Shown in pieces: positions 36,203 through 51,200 of a stretch of 64,000 nucleotides of DNA. Positions within the stretch are counted from its first letter, which is position 1. Each line of letters starts with the position of its first letter. The DNA comes from Lineus longissimus (Eukaryota > Nemertea > Pilidiophora > Heteronemertea > Lineidae): contig NC_088315.1 of the NCBI RefSeq assembly GCF_910592395.1, positions 7,938,501-8,002,500 on the forward strand, in the 5' to 3' direction. Made by a program: the position numbers and the translations under genes. The notes below the pieces were generated by a model. The model did not search any database, was not told the origin of the DNA, and saw only the letters and a list, made by a program, of their open reading frames with translations.

Positions 36203-39200
36203 CTATAAGCGTCCAACCAACTGCTGCTTGACAAGGTCCGCTCCTGATGGAACGTTATGGCGGACAAGTTTCGGCGAGCCTTTCTTGGCAGATATGACTG
36301 GAGAGATGCGAGAATGATACTGAGGCTGAACATGCTGGAGGTCCATTTCATAGAGAAGGCTGACGGCGTCACCACACACATTCACTAGACACTGAGCCTG
36401 AAATTGGACAGAAGAATCGGTGAATATTTTAAAATAGAAGTCATGAAAATATATTTGAAAATCTGGATGTAAATAGGTACAAAGGTCACCCTAGGGCTCT
36501 CACTTAAGAGCTTCGAAATAATAGAGGTATAAACAGGTAAGGTGTTTTCAAAATGAGGGAATCGGATCAGATTCTCTGCGTCAATGATTGGGGTAAATTG
36601 GACAAGACGCCGATTCTTAATTTTTACCTGATTCTTGTGAGGGTTATCCATCAGAATGCATTCGTTCATGGTATAGGAGACGAGGGCATTCCCACCAAGC
36701 GAGCGGACATGTGCACGTACAATCGCCATGACCTCAGCGATGAAACGATGTATGAATCCACTCAAACCTCCACTCTAGAACAAAGAAATCGCAAAATGTG
36801 ATCAAAATTATCGATCAGAGATCGGAGTGTTTTTCTCTGTTACCCCTTGATTACCCACAAACAAAAACGACCTGAAAAACATATCTGAAATCCATGAGGG
36901 TCTGATGGACACTCATTCCTAAAAAGTTGAGTTGATATCTTGCAAGAATGATGTCTGTGTAATGATGTCAGCCTGACATTCACATATTTTTTCGGACCAA
37001 GGCAATGAAACAAAACTTATGAAATTGGAACATATTTTCGGATGGCTCTATATCCCAAATAGACAAAGGGTGCTTCTTATTTTCTCATGAAACACGCACT
37101 CACCTCTCGTATAGATGTACTCTCCCGGATGAAGAAGAAGTTGAGGTTGCCATAGTAATGAAGGATCTTTGCACCAGGCACATAGGCCAGAGGAGTCAAC
37201 TCTATGCTATCTATTGGCTTCGGGAATTGCTGGAATAAGGAGTCAAATTTAGTGATACTGCACCATAATTGAGAATCTGTGAATCCGACAGGCAGATGCT
37301 AGTCATGTGAGTGAGCAACATTTCTTGGCCCCACTTAATACATTGTTACATTTTTTGCTGCCTTATAGGAGAAACTTTTTTGAGCAGGCAACATTTCATT
37401 GAGATATTGGTAATTGGTAATTGGAAATTGGAAATGTTGGTCATCGGGTAATTGGTTTAGAGATAATAATGATTGCTAGGACTTACATGATATTTGAGTT
37501 TCTTTTCCTTTTTAATGGACTTGTTACTAGTAGCAGGGCTGGTTTTACTAGAAGGTTTACTGTGCGGGGTGTTATCTAAGCCCTCCATATGAAACATCAT
37601 ATCATCCTGGTCGCTGGTGTTGGGACTCACTACAATAGGAGAAGTTAAGTTTCATTAAAACGATTGAACCTTGAGGGAATGTTTGCGACAAAATAAAATC
37701 AATCAGGGCAAAATTATACCATCATCATCATTATCGACGTTATAACACTATTTGATTTTTGCCGGAGGTATGAAGTACACTGCAGGCTGTTGTCCACCTG
37801 TGTGGAATATTTTATTTGCCCTGGCATAGAACCTCGGGTACAAGGGACCCAATATTTTTTGGGATGATGCATTACTGAACACTTATTTCATCATACCATT
37901 ACCTGTTTTGTCCTGGGCCTTCATTGCGAGGTTGTTCGTGACAATTTGTGGTTCACCGATACCCACACACACACCAGTAACAGACACCTTAAGAAAACGT
38001 AACATGATTTTCAAAGGTCAACTTGGGTGTGAGATTTTCTCTCATTTCTCCCCATGAGCCATAACGAACATCAGAAATCTTGGTGCCAAGTCCCACAGAC
38101 AATTTTCAACTTCTTGTGTTCTATGATTATGATAACACTGCCAATATATCAGAGAAAGACAGCTTGTAGGACGACAGCAGGCAGGAGACAAGTGAGCCAG
38201 ATTGAGGACAATGAAGTTGTCAATAGGTGTCACAGTACATCAGTACAATTCACGCAGGAATGATGAATATTTTATAACCAAGTCAAACCAGACCCAGTTC
38301 CCACTTCTGCATATTAGTCCCGGAAACCACAAATTTGAGACCATCGCCCCCTGTCTATAGTCCTCCTTTAAAGGCTCATCCCTGCAGAAATTGGCTGACA
38401 GCCGAAAAAAACCTACCTGTGTTACATTTTCATCCGGCAGTTCAATGTTGAAATCAAGATCACAAAGGGCACACGGCGTCATTTTGCGGAGTTTGAAGTA
38501 GATACTCTGAAGAGAAAAAGCTAATAGAATTCAACTTTGTGTTTAAGTATGAGCACACTGATATGAAAATATCAATTAAAAGATAGGGGTAAATTGTCCT
38601 GGCTCATGCTTTGCTTGCAAAAAACCACCCTGTCACTCATGATGCTTTGCACAAGTCATTATGAGTAACCCTCTGGATCCACTGACTTATTCGTAATGTA
38701 ACCCACCCACCTAATCCCCAAGAGCAATAGCCAAATGAACTGTGTGCTACTGGGAGAGATTAGTGGCTTAGTGGTCAGAGCACTGGGCTCATAATCAAAA
38801 ATGGAACATGCTCCACTATATTCTAACATCGTCACATGTTAATCCACACCAAGAAATGTGTCATTGATGTAATATCTACGAAATTGAAAATGTGTACACG
38901 ACATCATCAGTGTCCATGAAGGTTTCATTGTATTCTGTTGAAAAACTGACCTGAAGAATGTCATCCATTGCCTCGGACAATTCTTTACTTGTTCCTTGAG
39001 TCATAGCTCCACGCCACACGTGAGTAAACATCTGAAAAAAATTAAAGGGAATTCATTCATTGAAGTAAATACAAATATGAGAAGAATATCTTGGTACCCA
39101 TCTTGGTAAATCGTAAAAATGTCAGTCTTTTAAAAAATTATTTTGAGAATCGCAAATATATTGGGCACGAGAACTTGGCAGTTGACATCACACTGCTCTG

Positions 39201-42200
39201 TCACCTGATCATACCTGTAATCCACAAGCTAGGTTAGGCATCCCTGGCACTGCCTCCGTGTTACATACTTGGAAACCGGCAGGTTTGATCGAGTCGACCA
39301 GCAATGATAATACCTCCTCGTCCTCGTCATCAATCTGTGGAGAAAAGCAAAAATTTGCCTGAGGATATCGACATTCCTTTCGGGACAAAGTAGTTGGCAG
39401 TCTGAGCCTTTCTAACATCATGACCAGATTATCTCCCAAAAAAGGTGATCTGTACACTACAGTGACTTCTCTTTGAGTGCAAGTAGGAATTACACCATTA
39501 GTTTTCACAAGTTAATGTTTAAGGACATCATATATTTCTTTACCTCCAATAGATATGTGTCCTTATTGCCAGCTGAGAGGTCAAGGTCGCTCAATTCCTC
39601 CTCGCTTTCATCCGTGCTGACCTGCATGACCTGCGGGCTCGGACACACCTCAACTGGCGGCTCCTGAAATAACAGAATGCCGTAGATAATACATGCCAAA
39701 TTCAGTAACACAATCTCAATCTCAATTTCAGGAAATTCTTTCATCCAAAATACATGTAGCTGTGAAAATCGGATATGTAAGAACACTAATGGGAAGCAAA
39801 TTAAGATTTGTATGAGTTGATCTATACACTTTGGCTTATAAGAATAATGTAGACAGTAACATCAGCTTAGATAGAAAACTCTTCTTGGCAGGAGGCTAAT
39901 GTTTGCTACTGCTTTAGACCTGTTAGAAAGATATTTATTTTCTATGAATATTGAAACCGCTAAGAAATGACCAATACTTCAAACCTAATTTCTTCCGTTA
40001 ATGCACTGCCACACCTCATGGAAAATCGCCTGAGGCAAAAAATGCACTTGAGTTATAAAGACAAAAATATGAAAATTTGTCAGGAGTGTGTTTCTGTTGT
40101 TGTTGAAATATAGTTCATTCTCATACTCAAATTTGAGATGGGATTAGGATTATAGCACTTTTCATTTCAATCTTATAAATATCCGGCCTGAGTGCAATTG
40201 TCAGCCTAATAATACGCTATGACAAATTTCTGCCAGTGGTGCCAATATAGTAGAAAAAGTTACCGCTTCAGCTCAGGAGTAGCTAAAACAAGGATAGGAC
40301 TGAAGGAAACATTTACAACTTGACAACTAAATAAAGCAGGACGTGGGGAGAGAAAATAAACAATTGAAAACAAATCAGGAATAATTCAGAACTAACTCAC
40401 AATATACAGTTTTGGATTTGGTATTTTCACAAGATGAGTGACATCAATCTGACCCTGAGGTCACTGAGTGAGAAGGGCGATGCTGACGGTGTGAAAAGGT
40501 CACTAGAAGTAGGAGCAGACGTCAACTCAACCACAAAGGTAAAGGCAGACGTTCATTTGGAACTGATATCAATATATCATTATTTATTTACTGTGTCCAC
40601 ACTATTGAGCCAGTTTTAGCATAGAAGTTTCACATAGGCCTCTCACACATTAGACTAAAGATAGGCCTTTTGTAATAAGCCTCTCTTTGCACCAAAAGAG
40701 GGCCCTAAAACTAGTAAAAGAAGAAATAAATCTATCTTTTGTTGCATGGTATGGGCAAGCTCTGCAATCTAATGCTATGATGAGATACAAAACGAATACT
40801 GATCAATTTTTCAGCATGGGATGACAGCCCTCCATTTTGCCTCGATTCAAGGCCACAGAGAAATAGCAGCCATATTACTTCGGTCAAAAGCCAATCCAAA
40901 CTTGCAAAATCAGGTAAGAAACAGGCTGTCCTTTGCCCAATGTGAATATTTACTTCTAAGTTTGTGTGATCAGGTAAAGTGTTGGTTCTGGCTGTTGAAA
41001 ATAATAATAAGGGTGGCCATAGTGTACAACTGTACTGCCTCAAATCACTAACATTCATTCCAAGCACCAATGTCCAAGCCCCGAACCCACGACCTTCCGA
41101 TCACAAGTCGGATCCTCTTCCACTGTACCACTGGCCGTCTCAGGTAATTTTCTATATTAGGAAGTCGGCTTCAAAGCTGTGATACTATTTCAGAACGGTC
41201 AGACGCCCCTTGAGCTGGCTGCAGTCAAAGGTCATGACGGTGTGGTCAAATGTCTACTGGAGGCTGGATGTGACGTAAACAGACAAACCAAGGTGAGAAC
41301 AAAGATCGATCAAATCTTTCTTTGAAAATTTGGCGAGACTCACCAGATTTCAAAGTCTTTGTATCAGTATCTCTCAGCAGCTGCCGAGAAGTCTAAGATC
41401 GTCCGTTGGTTGCACTGTTATAGCTGAATTTTTATAATCTGCTTCAGTCAAGACCAGTGCCTTGCACCTCACTGTGTCAATAGCAGAGGGCTGGCTATTC
41501 CTTAAGCATCAAAAGCCATCCCACCAAGACTATAGCCGAATTAACCAAACTAACTACCAGCATTGGAACTCTTGACCTCAGCAAGCTGCTGTGATCCAGA
41601 TTTGTAAGTACTTCTAATCTTCCCTGACTAAACAGCCAAGGAAATTTTCACTGACAGTCAAGTTCTCTTTTCTTTCCAGTTTAGTGGAATGACAGCCCTT
41701 CACCTGGCATCCAAGAATTCACATAAAGATGTCGTCAAACTTCTCCTGTCTCACAAAGCTGATCAGAGCACTTTAGATCAGGTAAGGTTTTGAAAATACT
41801 ATTATCAAATGTTGAGTTTTCTTCATATGGAAAAGGCAAACAGCATGAAATATTTAGGGTGAATCACTGGCATTCCAACATTTGTTGAATGCTGATCTGC
41901 TAAAACAACACACACCAATGGGACAGCATGTGATTGACTAATACATCTTAATCTCACATCAAGACAAGACTTTCACATCATTAATTGAGCTGAGGCACCA
42001 AACACATGATGTGTTTCTGCAACATCTGTAGGTCAGGCTACTAGGTGTACAACAGAGCCCGGCTAGCGACACATTCAGACATGAATAACAACATTGGAAG
42101 AAAATTTATCTCGAACTTGTTTGAATCTGAACATGTATCTAAAAACGGTCCTGACCTATCATTGGGAAGGTTCCAAAGTATCAGCGATTGATTTGGACCA

Positions 42201-45200
42201 GCTTTTCTTTGATGAGTTAGTGACACCAATCATATGTTATCTCTTTCATAGGTCAGGAAACCACCCGTTTATTACGCCGGCGATGAACCCACAGCACGTC
42301 TCTTTGAACATCCGTACGACTCTCGAATACTGCGAGAAACCCTGAATGACAAACCAGGCGGAACCGGAGAGGCAGCGTCTGCTACTAATGCAATCAAGTC
42401 AGGCAGCGCAGCAAGTGACGGATCTGATAACATGACCTCATCCCAAATTACCACAATGGACGCAAATGATACGAGGCAAGAAAATCTCGTCACAGGAGGG
42501 CGGCAGAGGCATGAAAACGGCAATCACGGAGCTAACAAACCACTAGGTGATACTGTCAATGATAGGGGGCGCAACAAGGACAAAACTGTTAGGAATAACA
42601 AACAACTTGGCGTTTCTGACCGTGATGCTTCGCCGAACAAACTTCAAAGTGAGCGACCAAGGCATGGACTACAGCCGCCCCGTGACCAGTCACCAAACAA
42701 AATGCCATCGAGTCCAAACACGACCAGAGGAAAGAGAGAAAACGGACAGATCAAACACGATTCAAGAGTTCCTCTAAAGAATCATAAAGTGGAGTATTCA
42801 GAGGATCATAAGAAACGGATGAAGATGAACGTGTTTGATAGGTTGATGGGTGGAAAGAAGTGATAGAGTTACTTGTATGGGAATGTTCAGATCTAATCTA
42901 CTTACTCCGAGTACAAAAGTTCCACGAGACAACTACGCGGACTTACCACATTCTGTATTTCATAGATTTCTCTGTTTTTAGCAATCATGTCGACTATCAT
43001 ACGTTTGCGGTCTTGGAGGTGTTTATCCTTGTGAGGGCTGTCAGCCTGAAACAAATTATGAAGGGCTTATATGGTGTAATAGAAATGGTAGATAGGCTAG
43101 CTAGTGCGGGTTTCCAGGTACCAGGACTTATTCATGTTCTGAAAACATGGTCTGAATATCAAGCCATCTACTACAGCATCACCAGTAATCGGAAGTACAA
43201 CAGGCACCGACTACAATACAAACGACACTACAAGCAAACTAGACTACGGCCGGCCACAGGTACCCAGAGCGTTGCAATGTGTCTCTGAAGGACCTTACAT
43301 GGTGTTACAGGAAACATGGTCTGAGTATCAAGCCACAAGCAAGCCTACTACATCATCACCAGCAATCAGAAGCACGATACACTTTGGTTAGGAATTTCTA
43401 AGTAAAACCATGTCCCAGAAAGGGAAACTCATCCACAGAGCGAATGTTTGGAACTTTTTTTCTACCCGGGATTACGATACAAAAATCAAGCTACAAGCAA
43501 ACCAACAGCACAGCAACACACTGAGGCACAATACACTTATGATGCATTGAGCTGTTGAGTTAAATAACAAACCTCCTTTGGCACGTTGGCTGATAGAGTT
43601 CTCACCTTGCCTGTGATGTTGGGCACTGGGGGTGGAGGCAGGGGAGCCAGGAACACACCTGTAGCAGTCTGAAATAAAAAATTATTTCATTTGACCATCT
43701 ATCATGAACTGATTCCACTCATGCATCACTTGGTAAGATCTACCGAAGGCCCGGATTTAATTTAACGGAATACTCACAGCTAATGCAACCAGAAGATTGT
43801 CTCCAACAGTAACCTGGATTTTGAGACCATAGATAGCGTTCATGCCCTTAACCTGTGAATTGAAAAGAAATAGATATTAACTCCTTTGCCACTGCAGTAT
43901 GACAATCTAAAGTAACCCTGGGCCTAACACGGGAAAAACCTTGTGTAGTGGGTCCCAACTTGGCTTAGGAAATATTTGTTAAATAGCTGGCGATACCTAC
44001 ATGTAATGTTAGGAGCAAAGCCCTCATTGAATAGAAAACAGAGTTGCCATCTCGTTTTTTCAACCAGAGCTCACTGATCAATCCAAACTGATCGTCAACA
44101 TTTTCTGTATTTTTCATATTCTACAAAATATTCACTGTAATAAAACTGAGTCGGACTTACCCGCAATTTTTGTAATAACTGACTGTGTAGCTCATACTCC
44201 ATAAATGGCAAACTCTGAAAAAAAAAGTGAGAAAGCATACTTTTGATGAATGCCTGTAGAAGGTGCAGTGAGTCAGGTAACTTTTCAAGGCCCGCATGAA
44301 TATTGTGATGACTCGGTAAACAGCTGATGACGTCATGTCGTCTGTTGTTATTGTTGTCACATGACGTCATGGTGGACGATCATTCCAAGAGTCAAACCCA
44401 TGCCAAATAATTATGAGCCCGGCGCTATCACTACACCAATGGTCTCTTTACTCACATCACTGATTTCTTTGGCATTTATTTCTCCTTTACAATCCTTCTT
44501 CTGGCGACAAATTCTCGCTTGGATGAGGCATCCTTTCCCAACAGATGGCAGCTCCAAGTGCGGCTCAATGGTAGTAAAGAGGACATCAGGGACAAAGAAT
44601 TTCCTGGAATGAAAACAGTTCTGAGGTCAAATCTGAAATTGACGCCTCTTCATAAGGCCATGTTTCAAACAAGTCTAACCATCAAGCTCAAGAGTTGCAT
44701 CTCCGATTCATACGTGAAGAGTAACACAATCAAGTCATTGGCATTAGGCTGCATATCCACAAACTGTTGTTCCCATGCACAGCTTTCCCCTGCTGACACG
44801 CCACACACATGGACACTGTCACACCACTTGGGAGCCAACCGTCCCAACCTCGACTGCAAAGGGGACTGCCACAACCCCCCTACCACGTTCTCATGTCGTC
44901 GAACCGGCAATACTCACCTGCAGTACAGACACTTGCGCAATCTTACGGCGAATGGAGTAGACGTCTCGTTATATGGAACATGGCACGGAGTGCAGCATGG
45001 CGTCATCTTCTCTTCTCTGAAATCCATTAAGAAAAATGTCGTTATTAGCTTCATCAAACGATTGAGTAAAACTCAGAAATCTTCGTCGTCTGCTGTGTAC
45101 ATTCTTGAGAGTATCTGTTGTGCGCTACTACGTGTGGGTCATACTCCGCACAGTGATAGTAGTGTGATGAGGAAGTCTTACTCTTACAGCCAGGGAGAGT

Positions 45201-48200
45201 GTATGCTGTGCGCTACTACAAGTGGGTCATACTCCGCGCAGTGATAGTAGTGTGATGAGGAAGCCCTACTCTTACCGCTAGTGGTAGCGGTTAGCAAAGC
45301 CTGTTTCAATATGTGAAAAGAATTGTTTGTAAAATGAATTGATTGGTCATGAAGCGATTGGATAAGTCAAAATGTTTCGAAGCGAACTGTCACTTGAAAG
45401 ATAAACTTTTATTTTCTATGAATTATTGAACAGATGAACCTCATCAAGTATCAACTCACATGTCCTGCAACCGGTTAGCTTGAGCAAGATGAATATCAAC
45501 ATGCAGCTTCTTTTCCTTATCGAAGGCGTAGCGGTCTAGTGATGTGGTCATGGTCACACTCTTCGGGGGGAGGTCACCGTCCCAGCGCAGGTTGACGACC
45601 GCTGCGGTCCCAATGGCCGAGAGGACTATGATTTCATCGCTGAGAGGGAAAGGAATTCATAAAGAAACAAGGGCAAGACGAAGTGCTACTTACCTCAGCA
45701 AACGAGCAAAGATTTTAAGAATGTGTGATTTTGAGGGCAACACTCCCTCCCCACCCATCATGCCACAGTAAAAGGAGCCTATCTAGTGACTCGTTCATCA
45801 TTAGCAGTCAGCAATGTGAAAAGCACGATAGCCAACTGACAGCCATATTTACATGTTCATCATCAGTAAATTTAAGTTATTCAAAGGCATCAAACTATGG
45901 ATGATTTTCAGGATTTCAGGGCAGAACGACGTCAGGAAAGACGTTTTCTGTACAATGATCAAACATACCATATACTCGTTGATTCTGAGTAACCGATGAC
46001 AGCATGGCATCCGAGGGCCCGAGTGTGCGAACGAATCTCTGTGCGGAGCTCTGTCCACCAAGCGTCACGCGTCTCGGGTTCATCGGGGTTGTGAATCCTG
46101 TCAAGGAGCTTGACCGACCGAGCGGAAACAACACCACCGAGATGAACAAGGAATCCAGGCGGGAAACACTTTATGGTAAAGAATGGATACTCCTGAAAGA
46201 CGAATCAAGCATATGCATGAAAATGGGGATTGATATTACACATTTAGGGCATTTTATTCATTCAACCCGGGTTCTTGAGCAGACGACATTTCTTATCAAC
46301 AATTTCATTTAACCAGGCACAGGAAATATGATCCCGAGCAATGCATTGTGGCACGGCTGCTGCAATCGCATTGTCTAAACTGAGTAAATACCGTGAAGGA
46401 AAACAAATAACTTGACGGAGTGAAAAAATGAACCAACAAGAATTTGAGGGGTGGGTTGGGTGGAGGTAAACGGTATATTTACAACATGCAAAGCAGTCCA
46501 CATCTAATGAATATCATTGCAGGGTTCAAAAGTCCAGGCGGCAATGGAAGCAAATGCCTCCATGACCTCTCTCTTTGCCATAGTGCCCTTGAAATTTCTT
46601 CCTTCCCAGAGGCAAGTTTTTCTTCATCAATTTCCGTTTCAATCGTTCCCTTTTTAGGGAAAAAACTTGTGCACTTTTGAAATGAATTTCCCCGGCCTGT
46701 CGCTGACTGATATTTCTTTTCAATTTCTACTCAACACAAAGTGCATCATTATTTGGTGAGGTTCTTTAACATTATATTTGGTGGGGTTTTTCATCGTGAC
46801 AACTGAATTCAGAGGTTGCCAATAAAGGGGTAAAACATAGACACAAACAAAAACAAAGATGTGGCTTTGTGAAATCTGATTCACCTCATCCTGCAGATGG
46901 GGTACAATAACAATTAATATCAAAAACATTGAAGTGCCCAAGAAAAGAGCAATTTTCATCGCTGTGACCTACTTCTATCATGATCGCACGCGACAAAAAA
47001 TCTCTTGTCGGTAGTGGTAATTTACCTGCAGACGAGTGATTTTTGATTGCTCATTGCAGCCACAATTGTTCAGTTGCGATAAAAATTGCTTCTCTGCGAT
47101 GCACTTGAGGTATTGGACTTGGGCCCTTTTAGTTGTAAACCATAATTACATTTAGCATGCCTGGTTATTTTACATCTGTATCTTTACATGTTGTCATAGC
47201 AACAATTTCCATGCTTCAAAAACAGATGGAGACATAGCCAAACAAGAGGCCCAGATGCCTTGCACTCAGCTGTTGTACTTAAAGAAGCCACTAAGTTGAG
47301 ATTAAGAAGGGGTTTTGTGAGTATAGATTCCGGTTTTCACCAATAAGGCCTACATCTGGGGGAGGGTCACGCAGCCAATCTGGTCATGCACATCAGTGTC
47401 TCACTTTTGACCGGAAAGGGGTGCTTATTCATGTCTATGCAAAATTAACTTCATCAAATTCTGAAATAACCTGAAAGGGCCCCAGCATTACATGAATACA
47501 ACCGCAGATGTGCTCTACTGCAGGAACTCTGCACCTCTACAGTAATGACGGCAGTCAGACATGTACTCTTCCTTTAACCTTTTCTTTGAGGAAAGCACTG
47601 GGTATAAGATCCCCTCTCAAGGTCAAGGGGTGAAAGGGCGGGCGGAACCCCAAATGAAAGCGACTGGTTCTCCAGAAGAATAGGTTACCATGACCTTCAC
47701 ATATTTGAACAACCACGGTAGAGAAAGGATACCGAAAATTTCACATCATGTTTTAGTGTCAAATTTCTTCAAATGAAACTGAATGACACAAAATCATGCA
47801 AAGTATCTCAACAAACAATCTCAAACATTAGATCGCGTCTATCTACATTGTTTAGTACTACAGTTTCAAATAACGACACTCTGTAAGTTCTGTGCATTTT
47901 GATTGGTTGTCAAATATGTGCAAGGTATCATACCATTCTCGACCGATTGAATGAGAGTCGTTCGCCCAGCCTATGCAGTTTAAAAGAAGGTCTCCTCGCC
48001 ACAAACTGAAACAAAAAATCTTCTGGACTGAGAAAATAACCAAATGAAAAGAACAGAGGGGTAAAGGACAATGGGTGATATGAATAAAGACTAGCAAATG
48101 CTTTTACTTCAATTTTGTACAGAAAGGCCTGGTGTAAATGTACATGGAGTTTTAGATAAAAGCATTTGCTAGTCTTTATTCATATCACCCAATGTTGAGC

Positions 48201-51200
48201 AGAGAATTGACTACCGAAGCACTGAATAATAATTTGGTCGCTCAAAATGTGTAAAGTTACTTGAAGTCGCATATCATTCCTCTCTTACAAAGATATTTTG
48301 TTTGGGACCCAGACCCCCCTTTCCGAATTAGATTTAGATATTCAGGTCAAGGGAAATTGTAGAGGAAAATATGACTGACCACAGCAAATCGTGTGAATTG
48401 CAAAAATAAAATCGTGGTTTACCATCTGGCGATCAATTAAAGAACTGGGTGACGGATGAGATTGCAAGACTATACATATACCATCAGGTTATTATCATAT
48501 AGTTTCCCCAGACAATTTACTTGAAACTCCAGCACCAGGGAAAAAAAGATGTATATTACAAAGCTGAGTGGAGGCGAAATTTGCGCACGAAATAGAAAGT
48601 AAGAAATGTAAAGCAGAGCGCATGAAAGACTAAGACCAAAGCACGTTGATTTAACAAAAGGTGATGATGGACATAAGCAAGAGTTAATAAAGACTATAGG
48701 AAAAGACTAGTCTTTATTAATTCTTGATATGATGCAACTAAAATCATGTGATACAGTATAACAAAAATAGCTAATTTTTCTTAATATATTCGGATTTGAG
48801 TTTGACTGTTGTGAGAGATACAACCTCCACAAAGAACATGAATGACTGACACTTTTTGTGTTTGTTTGTCCTTTCTCTTAAATCTATTTTATTTCAGCAG
48901 GGGCACAGCCGTAAGCGATCTAATTGTTGATCTTGGCTGTGTCCCTGGCCGTTATTTCCACTGTTAAAAATTTCATACATGTACTTTAATTATTATGTTG
49001 GCCAAATAAATTACAAATTACAAAAATTACAAATTACATGATGTACCATTTTCAAATTCCAGAGTGCACTGTCATCATTTTTAAGCTACAAGCAAGGACT
49101 TTCAACTTGTAGAATTAACACCTGTAGAAAAACTAGTCAAATGTGAAAAAAACCTATTGTTCCCGTACTTACAACATAGTTTGAACTGGGTGAGTACAAA
49201 AACGACTCCAGTGAGAATGGACTAAACCACACCATGCTATTCTATTGATGACTATAGACATGACTAAGTCAGAAATCTTTCAAAAAAACACCATGCAGTG
49301 AGTCAGTTCTGGTAAGAACAAGTGCCCAGATGTCTTCAAGGGGCCTCGCTTCCATCAAGACCACCATCAGTCTTATTCATTCTTTATTCTTGCTACCAGC
49401 AAGGATAGTCTTCTTTATTCATGCTACCATCAGGAATCGTCTTCTTTATTCTTGCTACCACAAATAATAGTCTTCTTTATTCTTGCTACCAGCAAGGATA
49501 GTCTTCTTTATTCTTGCTACCAGCAAGGATAGTCTTCTTTATTCTTGCTACCAGCAAGGATAGTCTTCTTTATTCTTGCTACCAGCAAGGATAGTCTTCT
49601 TTATTCTTGCTACCAGCAAGGATAGTCTTCTTTATTCTTGCTACCAGCAAGGATAGTCTTCTTTATTCTTGCTACCAGCAAGGATAGTCTTCTTTTTCAT
49701 GCTACCATCAGGAATCGTCTTCTTTATTCTTGCTACCACAAATAATAGTCTTGTTTATTCTTGCTACCATCAAGAATAGTCTTCTTTCTTCTTGCAATCA
49801 CCAAGTATGATCTTCTTAGTCTTGCTCATTTCATGCAATGGAGGTGGGACGTGAGGTACCAATCCCGATGCCGCGTTATAAAACAGGCCCCATCCCAAAT
49901 CCTATCAGGCATATATGGCAAACCCAGACACAATGCTTTTCCCAAATCCTCTCCAAATATGAGTGCCTATCCCAAAAATCACGGCTGTTTTGGTTTGTCC
50001 CAAAGTCCCAAACAAGACCATTCCTTCCCTTCAAATAACTGCATAAAGGACAGGTTAATTTGTGTATCATAAACATGAAAACTGTTGACGTTTCAGTGCG
50101 TAACATACCGCTACCTGTAGATTGTTTCATCAACTTTCAAAGTTCTAACGATTTGTTAGTGCCAGGTGTTAGTGTGGTCCGAACCAAGCACAACATGTAC
50201 ATGACCAACTGTGCAATCCGACCCAGGAACCTCCTGGTGATAGAGCAAGATGGTGTTGGGTCTGAGAAAGAGGGTATAACTTACTGCAGGTGCTGTAGAA
50301 GTTGAAGGGTTAAATCGGTACTCTGCCTTCACCTGGGGCTCCTGTGTGATTTAGAGGGAAGGCCAGAGAATGAAATGACAGAGCTAGAAAATGCTACAGA
50401 AATAACAGCTGAAAATTCTCATGAAAGGTGTACAGTGTTTTTTGAGAATTCCCCAACAGGAAATGCGATTGGGAAGATTCAAGAATAACACAAAATGTAG
50501 ACATTTTTGAGAGTGTAAAATGACGTTATGTCACCATAAGATTTAAAATGAATGTTAACAAATGTCCTGCACAGACTGAACTAAAAGCAGTACTAATTTG
50601 CTCAGGATCAACCGCCCTAACAATCATTATTTCACTTTACTACATATTCTATCTCCTCTGATGTAACTGTCATGCATGAGTGGCTGATATTTATATTTTT
50701 GAAAAACAATGCATCAACCCCAAATGGTTCCAATCAGGTCTTTTTCAAATAAACTTAAGAGTGAAAAGTTGGGCAAAATGGAACATAAGTGGTTCAGATA
50801 TAGGATTACGTGTCGTGGGCTTCAAATCTCAAGATCATAAGGATATATTCATCAAGAGGGTCTTTCCATTCCCTTCTCAAGAACAGAACCAACCAATATT
50901 GAAACTGAACTCAAAATGAGAAATGCTAAGAAACTTCACAGGGTCCAAAGCTGATGAAATAGTTTCTTCAGGGTGGCGCCAGCTGCTTTTCTTTTCAGGA
51001 AGACTCAATCCAAGCCAAATAGCCAAACATGCAGAATTCTTAGGCAGATGTAACTTTTCTAATCTGCATTGCTTTAGGTTGACCCCCAGAGAATAGGAAC
51101 ATGTAAACCACATGGAATTCTTTTTCCACAGACATATTTCCATTGCCCACCTTGGGTGAAATTTTACCATTGGTCATGGCAAAAAGACATTTTTCTCAGT

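Noticed and set aside
44519-45244. 241-codon plus-strand frame
   Set aside because: It overlaps two well-supported C2CD5 exons on the minus strand (44456-44603 and 44918-45016) and shows no family features of its own.
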